From an uncultured Prevotella sp. (lineage in GTDB: Bacteria; Bacteroidota; Bacteroidia; Bacteroidales; Bacteroidaceae): a stretch of 18,782 bases of DNA. How positions within the stretch are numbered: position 1 is the first letter of the stretch; each line of letters begins with the position of its first letter. Positions 1 to 8,800 of this stretch are shown piece after piece. The position numbers were made by a program, and so were the translations under genes. The notes under the pieces are model-generated. The model did no database searches. It was not told where the DNA came from and saw only the letters and a list, made by a program, of their open reading frames with translations. The stretch spans positions 1-18,782 of the forward strand of contig CALNBT010000185.1 in NCBI GenBank assembly GCA_937874345.1, written 5' to 3'.

Positions 1-90
1 ACAATCTCCATGCTTTTGCTGGATACCCATATTTCCTTTCAACAACCAACTAAAATAAATGAAAATCAAAGATACTTGATTGGTTTTTCG

Positions 91-98
91 TATATTTG
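91..98 (+). promoter_or_regulatory. Candidate Bacteroidota -7 box (TATATTTG) for the YitT-family gene
   Basis: TATATTTG matches the Bacteroidota -7 consensus TAnnTTTG at every fixed position. No good -33 TTTG is visible at the usual distance upstream. Transcription would begin near position 104 and give a leader of about 50 bases before the ATG at 157. The box lies inside the longest possible reading frame (ATG at 10), which argues against that long start. Assignment is by consensus only. Confidence 0.45.
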
Positions 99-156
99 TA
101 TCGTTCAATTGATGTCACCGAAAACGCTTTTGCAAGTAACCTTTCACCTTCATAAC

Positions 157-1038
157 ATGAGGCAAAAGAAATCTAACGAATTTAAAGACTATGCTATCAT
201 CACGTTAGCCATGCTCATCGGCAGCATCGGACTGACGATGTTTCTGCTTCCCAACCACATTCCTACCGGAGGCTTTGCCGGTATCGCATCTATCATTTTT
301 TGGGGGTTACAGATTCCGGTTCCGGTAACTTATCTGGCTCTCAATGCAGTAATCCTATCCATTGCACTCCGAATTTTGGGCTGGCGCTTTTGCGCCAAGA
401 CTATCTACGCAACAGTTACCTTTTCACTATTTGTCTTCTTCGAGCAACAACTCCTTCACGCCCAATCGTTGGTATACAACCAACCTTTCATGGCAGCTAT
501 CCTTGGAGGGGTACTGACAGGTGGTAGTATTGGTATGGGGCTGTCAAGCAATGGAAGTACCGGCGGATCGGATGTGATTGCGGCCATGATCAACAAATAC
601 TACGATGTCTCCATGGGCAAGATCATCCTGCTATGCGACATTATCATCATCACATCCAGTTATGTGGTCTTACATGACTTTCAACAGGTTTTGTATGGAT
701 ACGTAACATTGGTTGTAGCATCGATTTGTGTAGATAAGGTGGTTGATTTAAGCCGCAGCTCGGTTCAATTTTTCATTATCTCCGAGCGCTACGAAGAAAT
801 CGGGGAGGCTGTCAACAATGTGGTGCAACGAGGATGTACCGCTCTAACGGGCAAAGGCTTTTATTCAAAACAAGAAGTAAACATGCTGTTTGTCCTTGCA
901 AAGCGGAGCGAGTCGGCCCTCATCTTCAAGACCATCGATCAGATCGACCCCAATGCCTTTGTATCTCAAAGCGCCGTCATTGGCGTATACGGTCTGGGGT
1001 TTGACAAGTTCAAGGTGGGAAGAAAGAGAATAAAATAA
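157..1038 (+). CDS. YitT family membrane protein (DUF161 + DUF2179)
   Basis: Predicted 293-residue integral inner-membrane protein. About six or seven hydrophobic segments fall between residues 11 and 195. Among them are the Gly-rich stretch TGGFAGIA (about 37-44) and the loop SNGSTGGSDVIA (131-142), typical of the YitT family. A soluble C-terminal domain (about 212-285, DUF2179-like) ends in GVYGLGFDKFK. Family members are widespread and their transport or signalling role is poorly defined, so no substrate is claimed. The ATG at 157 gives the usual length near 290 residues. In-frame ATGs at 10 and 112 would add a non-hydrophobic leader not typical of the family, and a promoter-like box lies at 91-98. 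The ATG at 112 cannot be fully excluded. No Shine-Dalgarno is seen. The gene appears monocistronic, with a 417-base gap before the next gene. Confidence 0.88.
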   Translation: MRQKKSNEFKDYAIITLAMLIGSIGLTMFLLPNHIPTGGFAGIASIIFWGLQIPVPVTYLALNAVILSIALRILGWRFCAKTIYATVTFSLFVFFEQQLLHAQSLVYNQPFMAAILGGVLTGGSIGMGLSSNGSTGGSDVIAAMINKYYDVSMGKIILLCDIIIITSSYVVLHDFQQVLYGYVTLVVASICVDKVVDLSRSSVQFFIISERYEEIGEAVNNVVQRGCTALTGKGFYSKQEVNMLFVLAKRSESALIFKTIDQIDPNAFVSQSAVIGVYGLGFDKFKVGRKRIK

Positions 1039-1208
1039 AACCTAACTTTCTGGTAATAGAAATGTTACCAAACACAAGGTGGATTGAACATTTTCCTAAA
1101 TGTGCGATTTTGCGCATGGAGCATAAAACAGCATCCACACACATTCCTTGAAAGGTGGGCCAATAAGGAAAACCGGCAAAAGTAAAACCATCCCATTTTG
1201 CCTTCTTG

Positions 1209-1225
1209 ATTAGATTTGATCTAAT
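1209..1225. promoter_or_regulatory. Perfect inverted repeat, candidate operator
   Basis: ATTAGAT-TTG-ATCTAAT is a perfect 7-bp inverted repeat with a 3-base spacer. It lies about 180 bases upstream of the transporter promoter box and 170 bases downstream of the yitT-like gene. The size and symmetry suit a dimeric DNA-binding protein better than a transcription terminator, since it is AT-rich and has no T-tract. No regulator gene is nearby, so the cognate factor is unknown. Confidence 0.35.
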
Positions 1226-1405
1226 TTTCACTGCCATTCTCCTGTCAATACCCAAATAGCCATTAGCCAACCGGAACCACCAAACCATTTTGTGGTGACA
1301 GGGATTCACCTTTATATACAAAGCTAAACAAAACCTCCTTAAATATTCACAACTATGAAAAAATAATGTAATAGCATGGTATCAGAAGTAAGTAGAAAAT
1401 CGGAG

Positions 1406-1413
1406 TACTTTTG
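1406..1413 (+). promoter_or_regulatory. Bacteroidota -7 box (TACTTTTG) for the transporter-hydrolase operon
   Basis: TACTTTTG is a full match to TAnnTTTG. It sits 42 bases ahead of the chosen ATG at 1456, giving a short leader of about 35 bases. No clear TTTG is present at the -33 position (around 1380-1387), so the promoter may need an activator or an alternative sigma factor. Assignment is by consensus and position. Confidence 0.5.
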
Positions 1414-1455
1414 TGCGATAGTATTATCAACTGTTTTTGGATTAACACGAATAAA

Positions 1456-4170
1456 ATGAAAAGAAAAATTATTTGTTGGGCTTTTGTATTGCTGGCACTA
1501 CCATGTGCGACAATGAATGGAATGCAGAAAAGTAGTGAATTGTCATTGGCGACCGCCGACCAGGACTCGGTAATCACTACCGTGAAAGGTACCGTAGTAG
1601 ACGAAAAGGGGGATCCTATTATCGGAGCTTCCATCAGAGAAAAAGAAGGTGGAAAGGGTGTTGTAACCGACACCAAAGGAGAATTTTCTATATCCCCCAT
1701 TACACATACAAAGAAACTAATCGTCTCATATGTTGGCTACAGACCTAAAGAGGTTTCGATCATCGACGGAAGGCTCCTAAGAATTACGTTATCTGAAAAT
1801 TTCCAATCCTTACGTGAGGTGATTATTACAGGTCGTGCAGGATCGGGGAAAAGAGACAAAGTGGAGACCAGTTACTCTGTAACCAATATAGGATATAACG
1901 CCCTGAGCTTGCAAGCCCCTACTAGTGTTACCGAAACATTGAAATCAGTACCAGGCTTTTGGATTGAAGCTTCTGGTGGCGAAGCAAGTGGAAACATCAG
2001 AGCTCGTGGTGTGCCTGTCGATGGATTTGGGTCTATCCAGTTACTGGAAGATGGTATTCCTGTTCAGCACGACCCTGCCTTGGGATATCTTAATGCTGAC
2101 CAAGCGTTTCGCCTAGACGAAACAATCGATAAGGTTGAAGTTGTACGTGGAGGTCCCTCAAGCGTATTTTATCCGAATGCTCCGGCAGGTGCAGTAAACT
2201 ACATACCTCGCAGTGTGGGCGACGAAGCACATGGCTTGTTTAAAATGACGGTAGGATATCATCATCTGCTCAGACAGGATTTCTGGTTTGGTTCACCTAT
2301 CGGGGATGGATGGAAACTTTCTTTAGGAGGATTTTACCGTACGGAAGATGGTGTACGCTATGCAGGATACAAGGGAAATCAGGGCGGGCAATTCCGTGTC
2401 TCACTTGGTAAAGAGTGGGATAAAAGTTCTTTTAATGTAGACTACAAATATTTAAACGATAAAGTCATTCTGTACTTAGGCATCCCAATGATCTACGATA
2501 AGAATGGCAACATTGTCGCTGTTCCAGGGATGGATGGCCATCATGGCACCATCGCCGGTCCCGAAACTGAGCAATTTGAGATGATCCAAGGCGACAATAA
2601 CCGTTATCATTTTGACAACACAGAAGGCACCTCTGTCAAAAGGAGCCAATTGACCTTAAAATTTGGAACCGAATTTCTGGATGGCTGGAAATTGCACGAT
2701 ACTTTCAGATTAAGCGACACGCAAACACAACGCAACGGTGTTTTTCCTAACCAGCTATTGAGTGCAGCCTCTTTCTTAGACAGCAACAAGGGCTTGCTTA
2801 ATTCCATCCCTGGTGCAAGTTCATTAGGTTTACAGTATGCAAAGACCGGTGACACGTTCAATGTAGCTTCTCAAAATGGGAACGGGTCAGTTATCTTAGC
2901 CGGACTTCGTGGGCTGACGTTGCCTGTGATTGAAAACGACAATGATTTGCGCATTTCGCACCTTTTCAATACAGGTGCATCTACACACGACTTCAACATC
3001 GGTTATTATTTTTCCTTCTTCAAAGAACAGTTCAATAGATATTCGTCCATCGCATTGCTTGATGTTCAAAACAATGCCAAACTGCTGAACCTGGTGGCTT
3101 TTGATGCTAACGGGAAGGCACTGAACACACTCACGGACAATGGCATTTACCGTTATGGTTACGAATACGCCAATGCACATGGCGAACAAACAACGCATGC
3201 CCTTTACGTCAGTGATGAATGGGAAGTGACCAAGGCCTTCAGAATTGATGCCGGCTTACGTTGGGAATTTGTTCAGACAAAAGGAGTAGTGGAAGATATG
3301 AAGAGTGTGAATTTAGGTACCTTCGCTACATCAAACATTCTGACAGGAACGGGACGTTTCCCGGGATATGACAACAAATTTAATCATGCCATCTGGACTT
3401 TAGGGGCTAATTATCAATTCGCTAAAAACATGGGATTGTTTGCTCGTTACACATCTTCGGCCCGCATACCGGGATTAGGCACGTATGTCAGCAATGTAAA
3501 AGCAACCCCAGTGACACAGACCATGAGTCTTGGTGAAATCGGTTTGAAGTATGGTTCGGATGTCTTTTCCTTATTTGCTACTGGATTTTATACCAAGTAT
3601 AACAATATCGGCTTTACCAATTATGTTTTCGACGTAAATGGTACTAACGTTCCGCAGAACCTATATGCCAACACTCAAACCTTTGGTTTGGAATTAGAAG
3701 CCGGATACTTCCCGGTACGCTGGTTTGATATCACTGCTACATCAACACTACAGAGTGGAAAATATCGCAATTTTGTCTATACGGATGCGTCGAAGCAAAC
3801 ACATGATTACAATGGCAACCTGTTGATTCGTGTCCCGACAGTATCCATACGCACTGTTCCCGGGTTTAACATCGCCGGCAATTTCCTGCGAATACAGCTT
3901 CCTGTTGAATATGAAGGAAAACGGTATGTTGATGTTGCCAACAAAGTTTCATTGCCAGGGTATACAAAGATAGACCTGAACGTGAAAATGAATATCTCGG
4001 AGAAGATCGCTATCTTTGCCAACATAGACAATTTGACCAACTCTCTGGGTCTCACAGAAGGCAATCCACGTCAAGGAGAAGTACAGAACGCTGATGTCGG
4101 CGCAAATTCATTTATCGCAAGACCCCTATTAGGTCGCAGCTTTAAGATTGCACTTCGATACATGTTTTAA
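1456..4170 (+). CDS. TonB-dependent outer-membrane receptor with carboxypeptidase-regulatory-like domain
   Basis: A 904-residue outer-membrane active transporter. Residues 1-22 form a signal peptide (MKRK then a hydrophobic run). Residues about 43-113 are a carboxypeptidase-regulatory-like beta domain (KGTVVDEKGDPIIGASI, then SYVGYRPKEV). EVIITG at 121-126 is the usual link to the plug. The plug runs about 128-232, with SVPGFWIEASGG, LLEDGIP and VEVVRGGPSSVFYPNAPAGAVNYIPR-type motifs; RGGPSS is at 221-226. A beta-barrel of about 670 residues ends in ALRYMF, the terminal Phe expected for outer-membrane insertion. No SusD-type lipoprotein follows, so this is not a SusCD glycan pair. The barrel looks more like a siderophore or small-ligand receptor, but the substrate cannot be read from sequence. 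The ATG at 1456 was chosen over an upstream in-frame TTG (1411), which overlaps the promoter box and would bury the signal peptide. The stop overlaps the next start by one base. Confidence 0.93.
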   Translation: MKRKIICWAFVLLALPCATMNGMQKSSELSLATADQDSVITTVKGTVVDEKGDPIIGASIREKEGGKGVVTDTKGEFSISPITHTKKLIVSYVGYRPKEVSIIDGRLLRITLSENFQSLREVIITGRAGSGKRDKVETSYSVTNIGYNALSLQAPTSVTETLKSVPGFWIEASGGEASGNIRARGVPVDGFGSIQLLEDGIPVQHDPALGYLNADQAFRLDETIDKVEVVRGGPSSVFYPNAPAGAVNYIPRSVGDEAHGLFKMTVGYHHLLRQDFWFGSPIGDGWKLSLGGFYRTEDGVRYAGYKGNQGGQFRVSLGKEWDKSSFNVDYKYLNDKVILYLGIPMIYDKNGNIVAVPGMDGHHGTIAGPETEQFEMIQGDNNRYHFDNTEGTSVKRSQLTLKFGTEFLDGWKLHDTFRLSDTQTQRNGVFPNQLLSAASFLDSNKGLLNSIPGASSLGLQYAKTGDTFNVASQNGNGSVILAGLRGLTLPVIENDNDLRISHLFNTGASTHDFNIGYYFSFFKEQFNRYSSIALLDVQNNAKLLNLVAFDANGKALNTLTDNGIYRYGYEYANAHGEQTTHALYVSDEWEVTKAFRIDAGLRWEFVQTKGVVEDMKSVNLGTFATSNILTGTGRFPGYDNKFNHAIWTLGANYQFAKNMGLFARYTSSARIPGLGTYVSNVKATPVTQTMSLGEIGLKYGSDVFSLFATGFYTKYNNIGFTNYVFDVNGTNVPQNLYANTQTFGLELEAGYFPVRWFDITATSTLQSGKYRNFVYTDASKQTHDYNGNLLIRVPTVSIRTVPGFNIAGNFLRIQLPVEYEGKRYVDVANKVSLPGYTKIDLNVKMNISEKIAIFANIDNLTNSLGLTEGNPRQGEVQNADVGANSFIARPLLGRSFKIALRYMF

Positions 4171-5663
4171 TGATGAGAATAAAGATTAATCTTATACTTG
4201 TCCTGCTATGGCTCTCGGTAAATGTAAACAGTCAGGAACGATTGGATACAGAGAAGCCATATCAGGTTTTAAGCGGCACCGTTTCCCAAGATAACTTCCA
4301 TACCTATCTGGAGGTGCCTTTTACCCTTCCTGAAGGTGTAAAGCGTTTGACGGTAAAGTTTTCCTATGATACGAGGGATGAAAAGACAACCATAGACTTG
4401 GGTGTTGCAGACCCTGCACGATTCCGCGGTTGGAGCGGTGGTGCGCGCAATATATTTACTTTGAGTGAAGAAGATGCGACAGCCGGTTATTTGCCCGGAA
4501 CAATTATTCCCGGCAAATGGAATCTTTGGCTGGGTGTTCCCAATATTCGAAAAGGTGTTACGGCCCATTATGAAGCAAAAATCTTTATTGATACCGCCGA
4601 TACCGTAACAGAATTCAGCGACCAGCCAATCCGTACTTCTGCAGGATGGTATTATGGTGACTTACACATGCACAGTGGAAACAGCGACGGAAAATGTCTT
4701 TCTGTTTCAGGCAAAGAGGTAAACACACCTGTGTTTAAGGTTGTCGAGACGGCTGCGAAGAAAAATCTTGACTTCATGGCGCTGACAGATCACAACACCT
4801 TTACCCAAGCAAGATACCTCAGAGAATTGCAACCTTATTTTGACAATATGTTATTGGTGCCGGGTCAAGAAATAACGACGTTCTTTGGTCATGCCAATGC
4901 TTTTGGACTGACAAAGTTTGTTGATTTTAGAATGACGGATCCTACTTACCGACAAGCGATGAACTGGATGAAAGATGTCAACAAAAGTGGTGGGGTTATC
5001 TCTATCAATCATCCCGGTTCGCCAACTGGTGAAAGTTGTATGGGGTGCGGATGGGAGATGAAGGATATTCCAGCAAACGTCGTTACAGCTGTTGAAATTA
5101 TCAATGGCGGTTCGGGTCCTGCCGAAGGGCCTCTGCAGGGATTGAATCTATGGCATCAGATGCTCAAACTCGGTCGTAAGGTTACGGCAATCGGTGGCAG
5201 TGATAACCATCGGCCCGACCAACCTGCAGATAAAAATGGCGGTATAGGTTTTCCTACGACAGCAATCTATATGGATAACCTCTCGGTTAAATCATTGTTG
5301 GATGGTATCCGTAAAGGAAGGGTGTTCGTTGAAACAGAAGGTAATAAAGACCATTTGGTAGACTTATGGGCGATATCTGGAAAAACAGAGTGCCATATGG
5401 GAACTAACATGAATGTACAACCAAAGGATAAAGTTACTTGGATGGTCAACGTAAAAGCCGTTACCGGCTGTAAGGTTGAATTTGTGGTTGATGGTGACGT
5501 CCATCCTGAAAATACCAGAGCAATAACCACCGACAATGAAACGTTGACGATTCCATGGAAAGCTGACGGTAAGTACCATTTCGTATATGTAAAGGTAAAG
5601 AACAAAGAGGATAAACTAGTCATGGTAAGCAACCCGCTCTATTTTAATTTGCCGACTCAATAA
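4170..5663 (+). CDS. Secreted PHP-domain metallohydrolase, CehA/McbA family
   Basis: A 497-residue exported metal-dependent hydrolase, probably a phosphoesterase or related esterase. Residues 1-21 are a signal peptide (MMRIKINLILVLLWLSVNVNS). Residues about 30-145 look like a beta-rich N-terminal domain. The PHP fold begins near 160, with its metal-ligand motifs in order: DLHMHS (H166, H168), D173, LTDHN (D207, H208), GQE (E234), GHANAF (H241), INHPG (H281) and GGSDNH (D345, H347). C290 and C293 form a CxxC directly after the NHPG motif. A smaller beta-like C-terminal region (about 400-497) follows. Translation is likely coupled to the transporter, because the ATG at 4170 overlaps the TAA stop; an adjacent in-frame ATG at 4173 is equally possible. 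The context suggests it processes a ligand for the transporter, either in the periplasm or at the surface. Family members act on varied substrates, so the reaction is not assigned. Confidence 0.88.
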   Translation: MMRIKINLILVLLWLSVNVNSQERLDTEKPYQVLSGTVSQDNFHTYLEVPFTLPEGVKRLTVKFSYDTRDEKTTIDLGVADPARFRGWSGGARNIFTLSEEDATAGYLPGTIIPGKWNLWLGVPNIRKGVTAHYEAKIFIDTADTVTEFSDQPIRTSAGWYYGDLHMHSGNSDGKCLSVSGKEVNTPVFKVVETAAKKNLDFMALTDHNTFTQARYLRELQPYFDNMLLVPGQEITTFFGHANAFGLTKFVDFRMTDPTYRQAMNWMKDVNKSGGVISINHPGSPTGESCMGCGWEMKDIPANVVTAVEIINGGSGPAEGPLQGLNLWHQMLKLGRKVTAIGGSDNHRPDQPADKNGGIGFPTTAIYMDNLSVKSLLDGIRKGRVFVETEGNKDHLVDLWAISGKTECHMGTNMNVQPKDKVTWMVNVKAVTGCKVEFVVDGDVHPENTRAITTDNETLTIPWKADGKYHFVYVKVKNKEDKLVMVSNPLYFNLPTQ

Positions 5664-5691
5664 AAGGTTGTTTGGCACATTCTATTTCTCT

Positions 5692-5729
5692 AGCATTTGA
5701 TCGTATTTACGCCATCAAATGCTTTTTTT
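5692..5729 (+). terminator. Intrinsic terminator of the transporter-hydrolase operon
   Basis: A 10-bp perfect stem (AGCATTTGAT at 5692-5701 with ATCAAATGCT at 5714-5723) and a 12-base loop run straight into seven Ts (5723-5729). It starts 28 bases after the hydrolase stop. No matching A-run precedes the stem, so it should act only on plus-strand transcripts. Confidence 0.85.
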
Positions 5730-5828
5730 ATAGATTTGTCTACCATATCAAAATCACGGATGGATAGATATGTACGTTAAAGGGACAAAGAATGCTGTGG
5801 AAAATCAAGCCATGATTTACTATATGAC

Positions 5829-5863
5829 AAAAAGAGGTTGCAAGTAAATTCTTGCAACCTCTT
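5829..5863 (-). terminator. rpoC: Intrinsic terminator after rpoC
   Basis: A perfect 13-bp stem (5832-5844 with 5851-5863) and a 6-base loop are followed, on the minus strand, by a T-tract from the A-run at 5829-5833. It lies 29 bases beyond the rpoC stop and closes the secE-to-rpoC transcript. The facing plus-strand operon has its own terminator about 100 bases away. Confidence 0.88.
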
Positions 5864-5892
5864 CAATATTAAACCACTGAAAGTGATTGTCT

Positions 5893-8800
5893 TTAATCTT
5901 TTTCTTCCAAGTCAAGCACGGTCTTGCGATTGGCTTCGATGCGTTCGTACTCTTCTTTTGAGCCAACGATCAGCTTTTCCCATTGACGCAACCCAGTACC
6001 TGCTGGAATCAAATGACCACAGATAACATTTTCCTTCATTCCTTCCAAGAGATCAACCTTGCCACGGATAGCAGCTTCGTTCAATACCTTCGTTGTTTCC
6101 TGGAATGAAGCGGCACTCATGAAGCTCTTTGTCTGCAATGCTGCACGTGTGATACCTTGAAGTATCTGTGTAGATGTTGCAGGAACGGCTTCACGAACCT
6201 CTACAGCACGCAAGTCACGGCGTTTCAAAGCAGAATTCTCATCGCGAAGCTTGCGAGCTGAAACGATCTGTCCTACTTTCAGTACCTGACTGTCACCAGC
6301 GTTGGTAACAACCTTCTTGCCCCAGATTCGGTCGTTCTCTTCAGCAAAGTCGAGTTTGTCGACCAATTCCTGTTCCAAGAATGTCGTATCACCTGGTTCA
6401 ACAATTTGCACTTTATTCATCATCTGACGAACAATAATCTCAAAATGCTTGTCGTTGATCTTCACACCCTGCAAACGATAAACGTCTTGTACCTCGTTTA
6501 CAATGTATTCCTGTACAGCCGTAGGGCCCTTAATCGCAAGAATATCGTTTGGAGTAATGACGCCATCGGACAGAGGTGTTCCGGCACGAACAGCATCATG
6601 TTCTTGAACCAGAATCTGCTTGCTCAAAGAAACAAGATATTTCTTTTGTTCGCCTGTCTTGGATGTAACGATGATTTCACGGTTACCACGTTTCACCTTA
6701 CCCATCGTTACCTCACCATCGATTTCTGAAACGACAGCGGGATTGGATGGGTTACGAGCCTCGAATAACTCTGTAACACGTGGAAGACCACCCGTAATAT
6801 CACCAGCACCACCAACAGCGCGTGGAATCTTGACAAGCGTCTCACCTGTTTTGATGGTAGCACCATCGTCAACGACAACGTGGCCACCTACCGGCAAGTT
6901 ATATGTTCCGATAACAACACCATCTTTTCCGATAATGTCACAGGTCGGAACCATTGACTTGTCTTTAGAATCTGTAATAATCTTCTCGGTCAAACCAGTT
7001 GTATCGTCGGTCTCAGCATGGAAGGTCTTGCCCAAAACCACGTCGTTGAACTTCAATACACCGGCATATTCTGAAACGATGACAGCATTGAATGGGTCCC
7101 ATTTGGCAATCAACGTTCCTTTCTGGACCGTTTGTCCCTGCTTACTGAAAAGTGAACTTCCATAAGGTACATTCACCGTACTGAGCACGATATTCGTATT
7201 AGGATCGATGAAACGTAACTCAGCCAAACGGCTAACGACCATTTCACAATCTATATCTTTCTCGCCATCGTTTTCAACGAACGGAACGGTTCTGATTTCA
7301 TCAAACTCTAATTTGGCATCATTCTTGGCCACGATACTGGCATTGGCAGCTGCATTACCAGCCACACCACCGGCGTGGAACGTACGCAAGGTCAGCTGTG
7401 TACCAGGTTCGCCAATAGCCTGAGCGGCAATCACGCCGACTGCTTCGCCAAGTTGAACCATCCGGGCCGTAGACAGATTTCGGCCATAGCATTTCTTACA
7501 AACGCCATGCTTGCTTTCGCAAGTGAGCACAGAACGGATTTCTACGCTTTCGATAGGAGATTCATCAATGATACGTGCCTTTTCTTCGGTAATTTCTTCT
7601 CCTGCTTCAATAATCAGTTCACCAGTTGTCGGATGGATGATATCGTGAACAGAAACTCTACCTAGGATCCTTTCGTAAAGAGATGAAATAATTTCATCAC
7701 CATTCTTCAATGCTGTACAAATCAATCCACGCAAGGTACCACAATCATCCTCAGTGATGATCACATCGTGCGATACATCAACCAAACGACGTGTCAAATA
7801 ACCTGCATCGGCAGTCTTCATAGCTGTATCGGCAAGACCTTTACGGGCACCGTGAGAAGATATAAAGTACTCGAGCACTGACATACCTTCTTTAAAGTTT
7901 GAAAGGATAGGATTCTCGATGATCTGTTGTCCTTCTGCACCGGCTTTCTGTGGCTTTGCCATCAAACCACGCATACCAGACAACTGTTTGATCTGGTCTT
8001 TAGATCCACGGGCACCAGAATCAAGCATCATATATACAGCGTTGAATCCCTGGTCGTTGTCTTTCATCTCCGTCATGAGGACATCAGCCAACTGGTTATT
8101 AACGTGAGTCCAGCAATCGATAACCTGGTTGTAACGCTCGGTATCTGTAATGAATCCCATTTCGTAGTTGGCCTTGATTTGTGCAACTTCATCCTGACCT
8201 TTCTCTACGATACTTGCCTTCTCAACAGGAATGATAATATCGTCCAAGTTAAATGACAAACCAGCAACATATGCCATGTGATAACCAAGGTTCTTGATTC
8301 CATCTAGGAACTCACAGGCACGTGCCATACCGACACATTTGATTACGTCACCAATGATATTACGCAATGTCTTTTTGGAAATGACATCATTGAAATAACC
8401 TACTTCATCTGGAATAATACCATTGACAATAACTCTACCAACAGAAGTTTCTACTTCGCGGTTTTGCAATTGGCCATCAACCAAATCTTTAACAATGACC
8501 TTAACGGGTGCATGGAGGTCGCATCGCTTCTCGTTGTAAGCGATAATCGCTTCTTCTGGTCCGTAGAATGACAATCCCTCGCCCATTGCACCTGGTCGGA
8601 TTTTTGTAATGTAATAGAGACCCAACACCATATCCTGTGAAGGAACAGTGATAGGAGCTCCGTTGGCAGGGTTCAAGATATTGTGGCTTTGCAGCATCAA
8701 AATCTGAGCCTCGAGGACAGATTGGTTGCTCAAAGGAAGGTGAACAGCCATCTGGTCACCGTCGAAGTCAGCATTAAATGCTGTACAGGCCAATGGGTGT

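Larger units (their letters stand above)
1039..1455. other. 417-base intergenic region between yitT-like gene and TonB-dependent transporter
   Basis: No gene is confidently supported here. Visible elements are a 6-bp hairpin TGGTAA/TTACCA (1051-1056/1065-1070) just after the yitT-like stop, with no following T-run, so it is not a clear terminator; a perfect inverted repeat at 1209-1225; a minus-strand AAGGAGGT (1333-1340) ahead of a TTG-initiated frame at 1010-1321 that resembles no family I know; and a TACTTTTG promoter box at 1406-1413. No riboswitch core was recognised. The region probably carries the regulation of the transporter operon, but that is inference. Confidence 0.5.

Noticed and set aside
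10..156. Longer start for the YitT-family protein (ATG at 10 or 112)
   Set aside because: The extra N-terminus is not typical of the family, and a -7-like box at 91-98 lies inside it. The ATG at 157 gives the usual length.
1039..1455. Possible cobalamin or other riboswitch ahead of the TonB-dependent receptor
   Set aside because: I could not find a conserved riboswitch core, and the promoter box at 1406 leaves a leader of only about 35 bases, too short for one.
1213..5702. Shared ATTTGATC-like words in the 1209 palindrome, the 5692 terminator and the rpoB leader
   Set aside because: The word is short and AT-rich, and the contexts are unrelated, so chance is the simplest explanation.
5770..5847. 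25-codon plus-strand frame ending inside the rpoC terminator loop
   Set aside because: Very short, no recognisable protein, and its last codons are simply the terminator stem.
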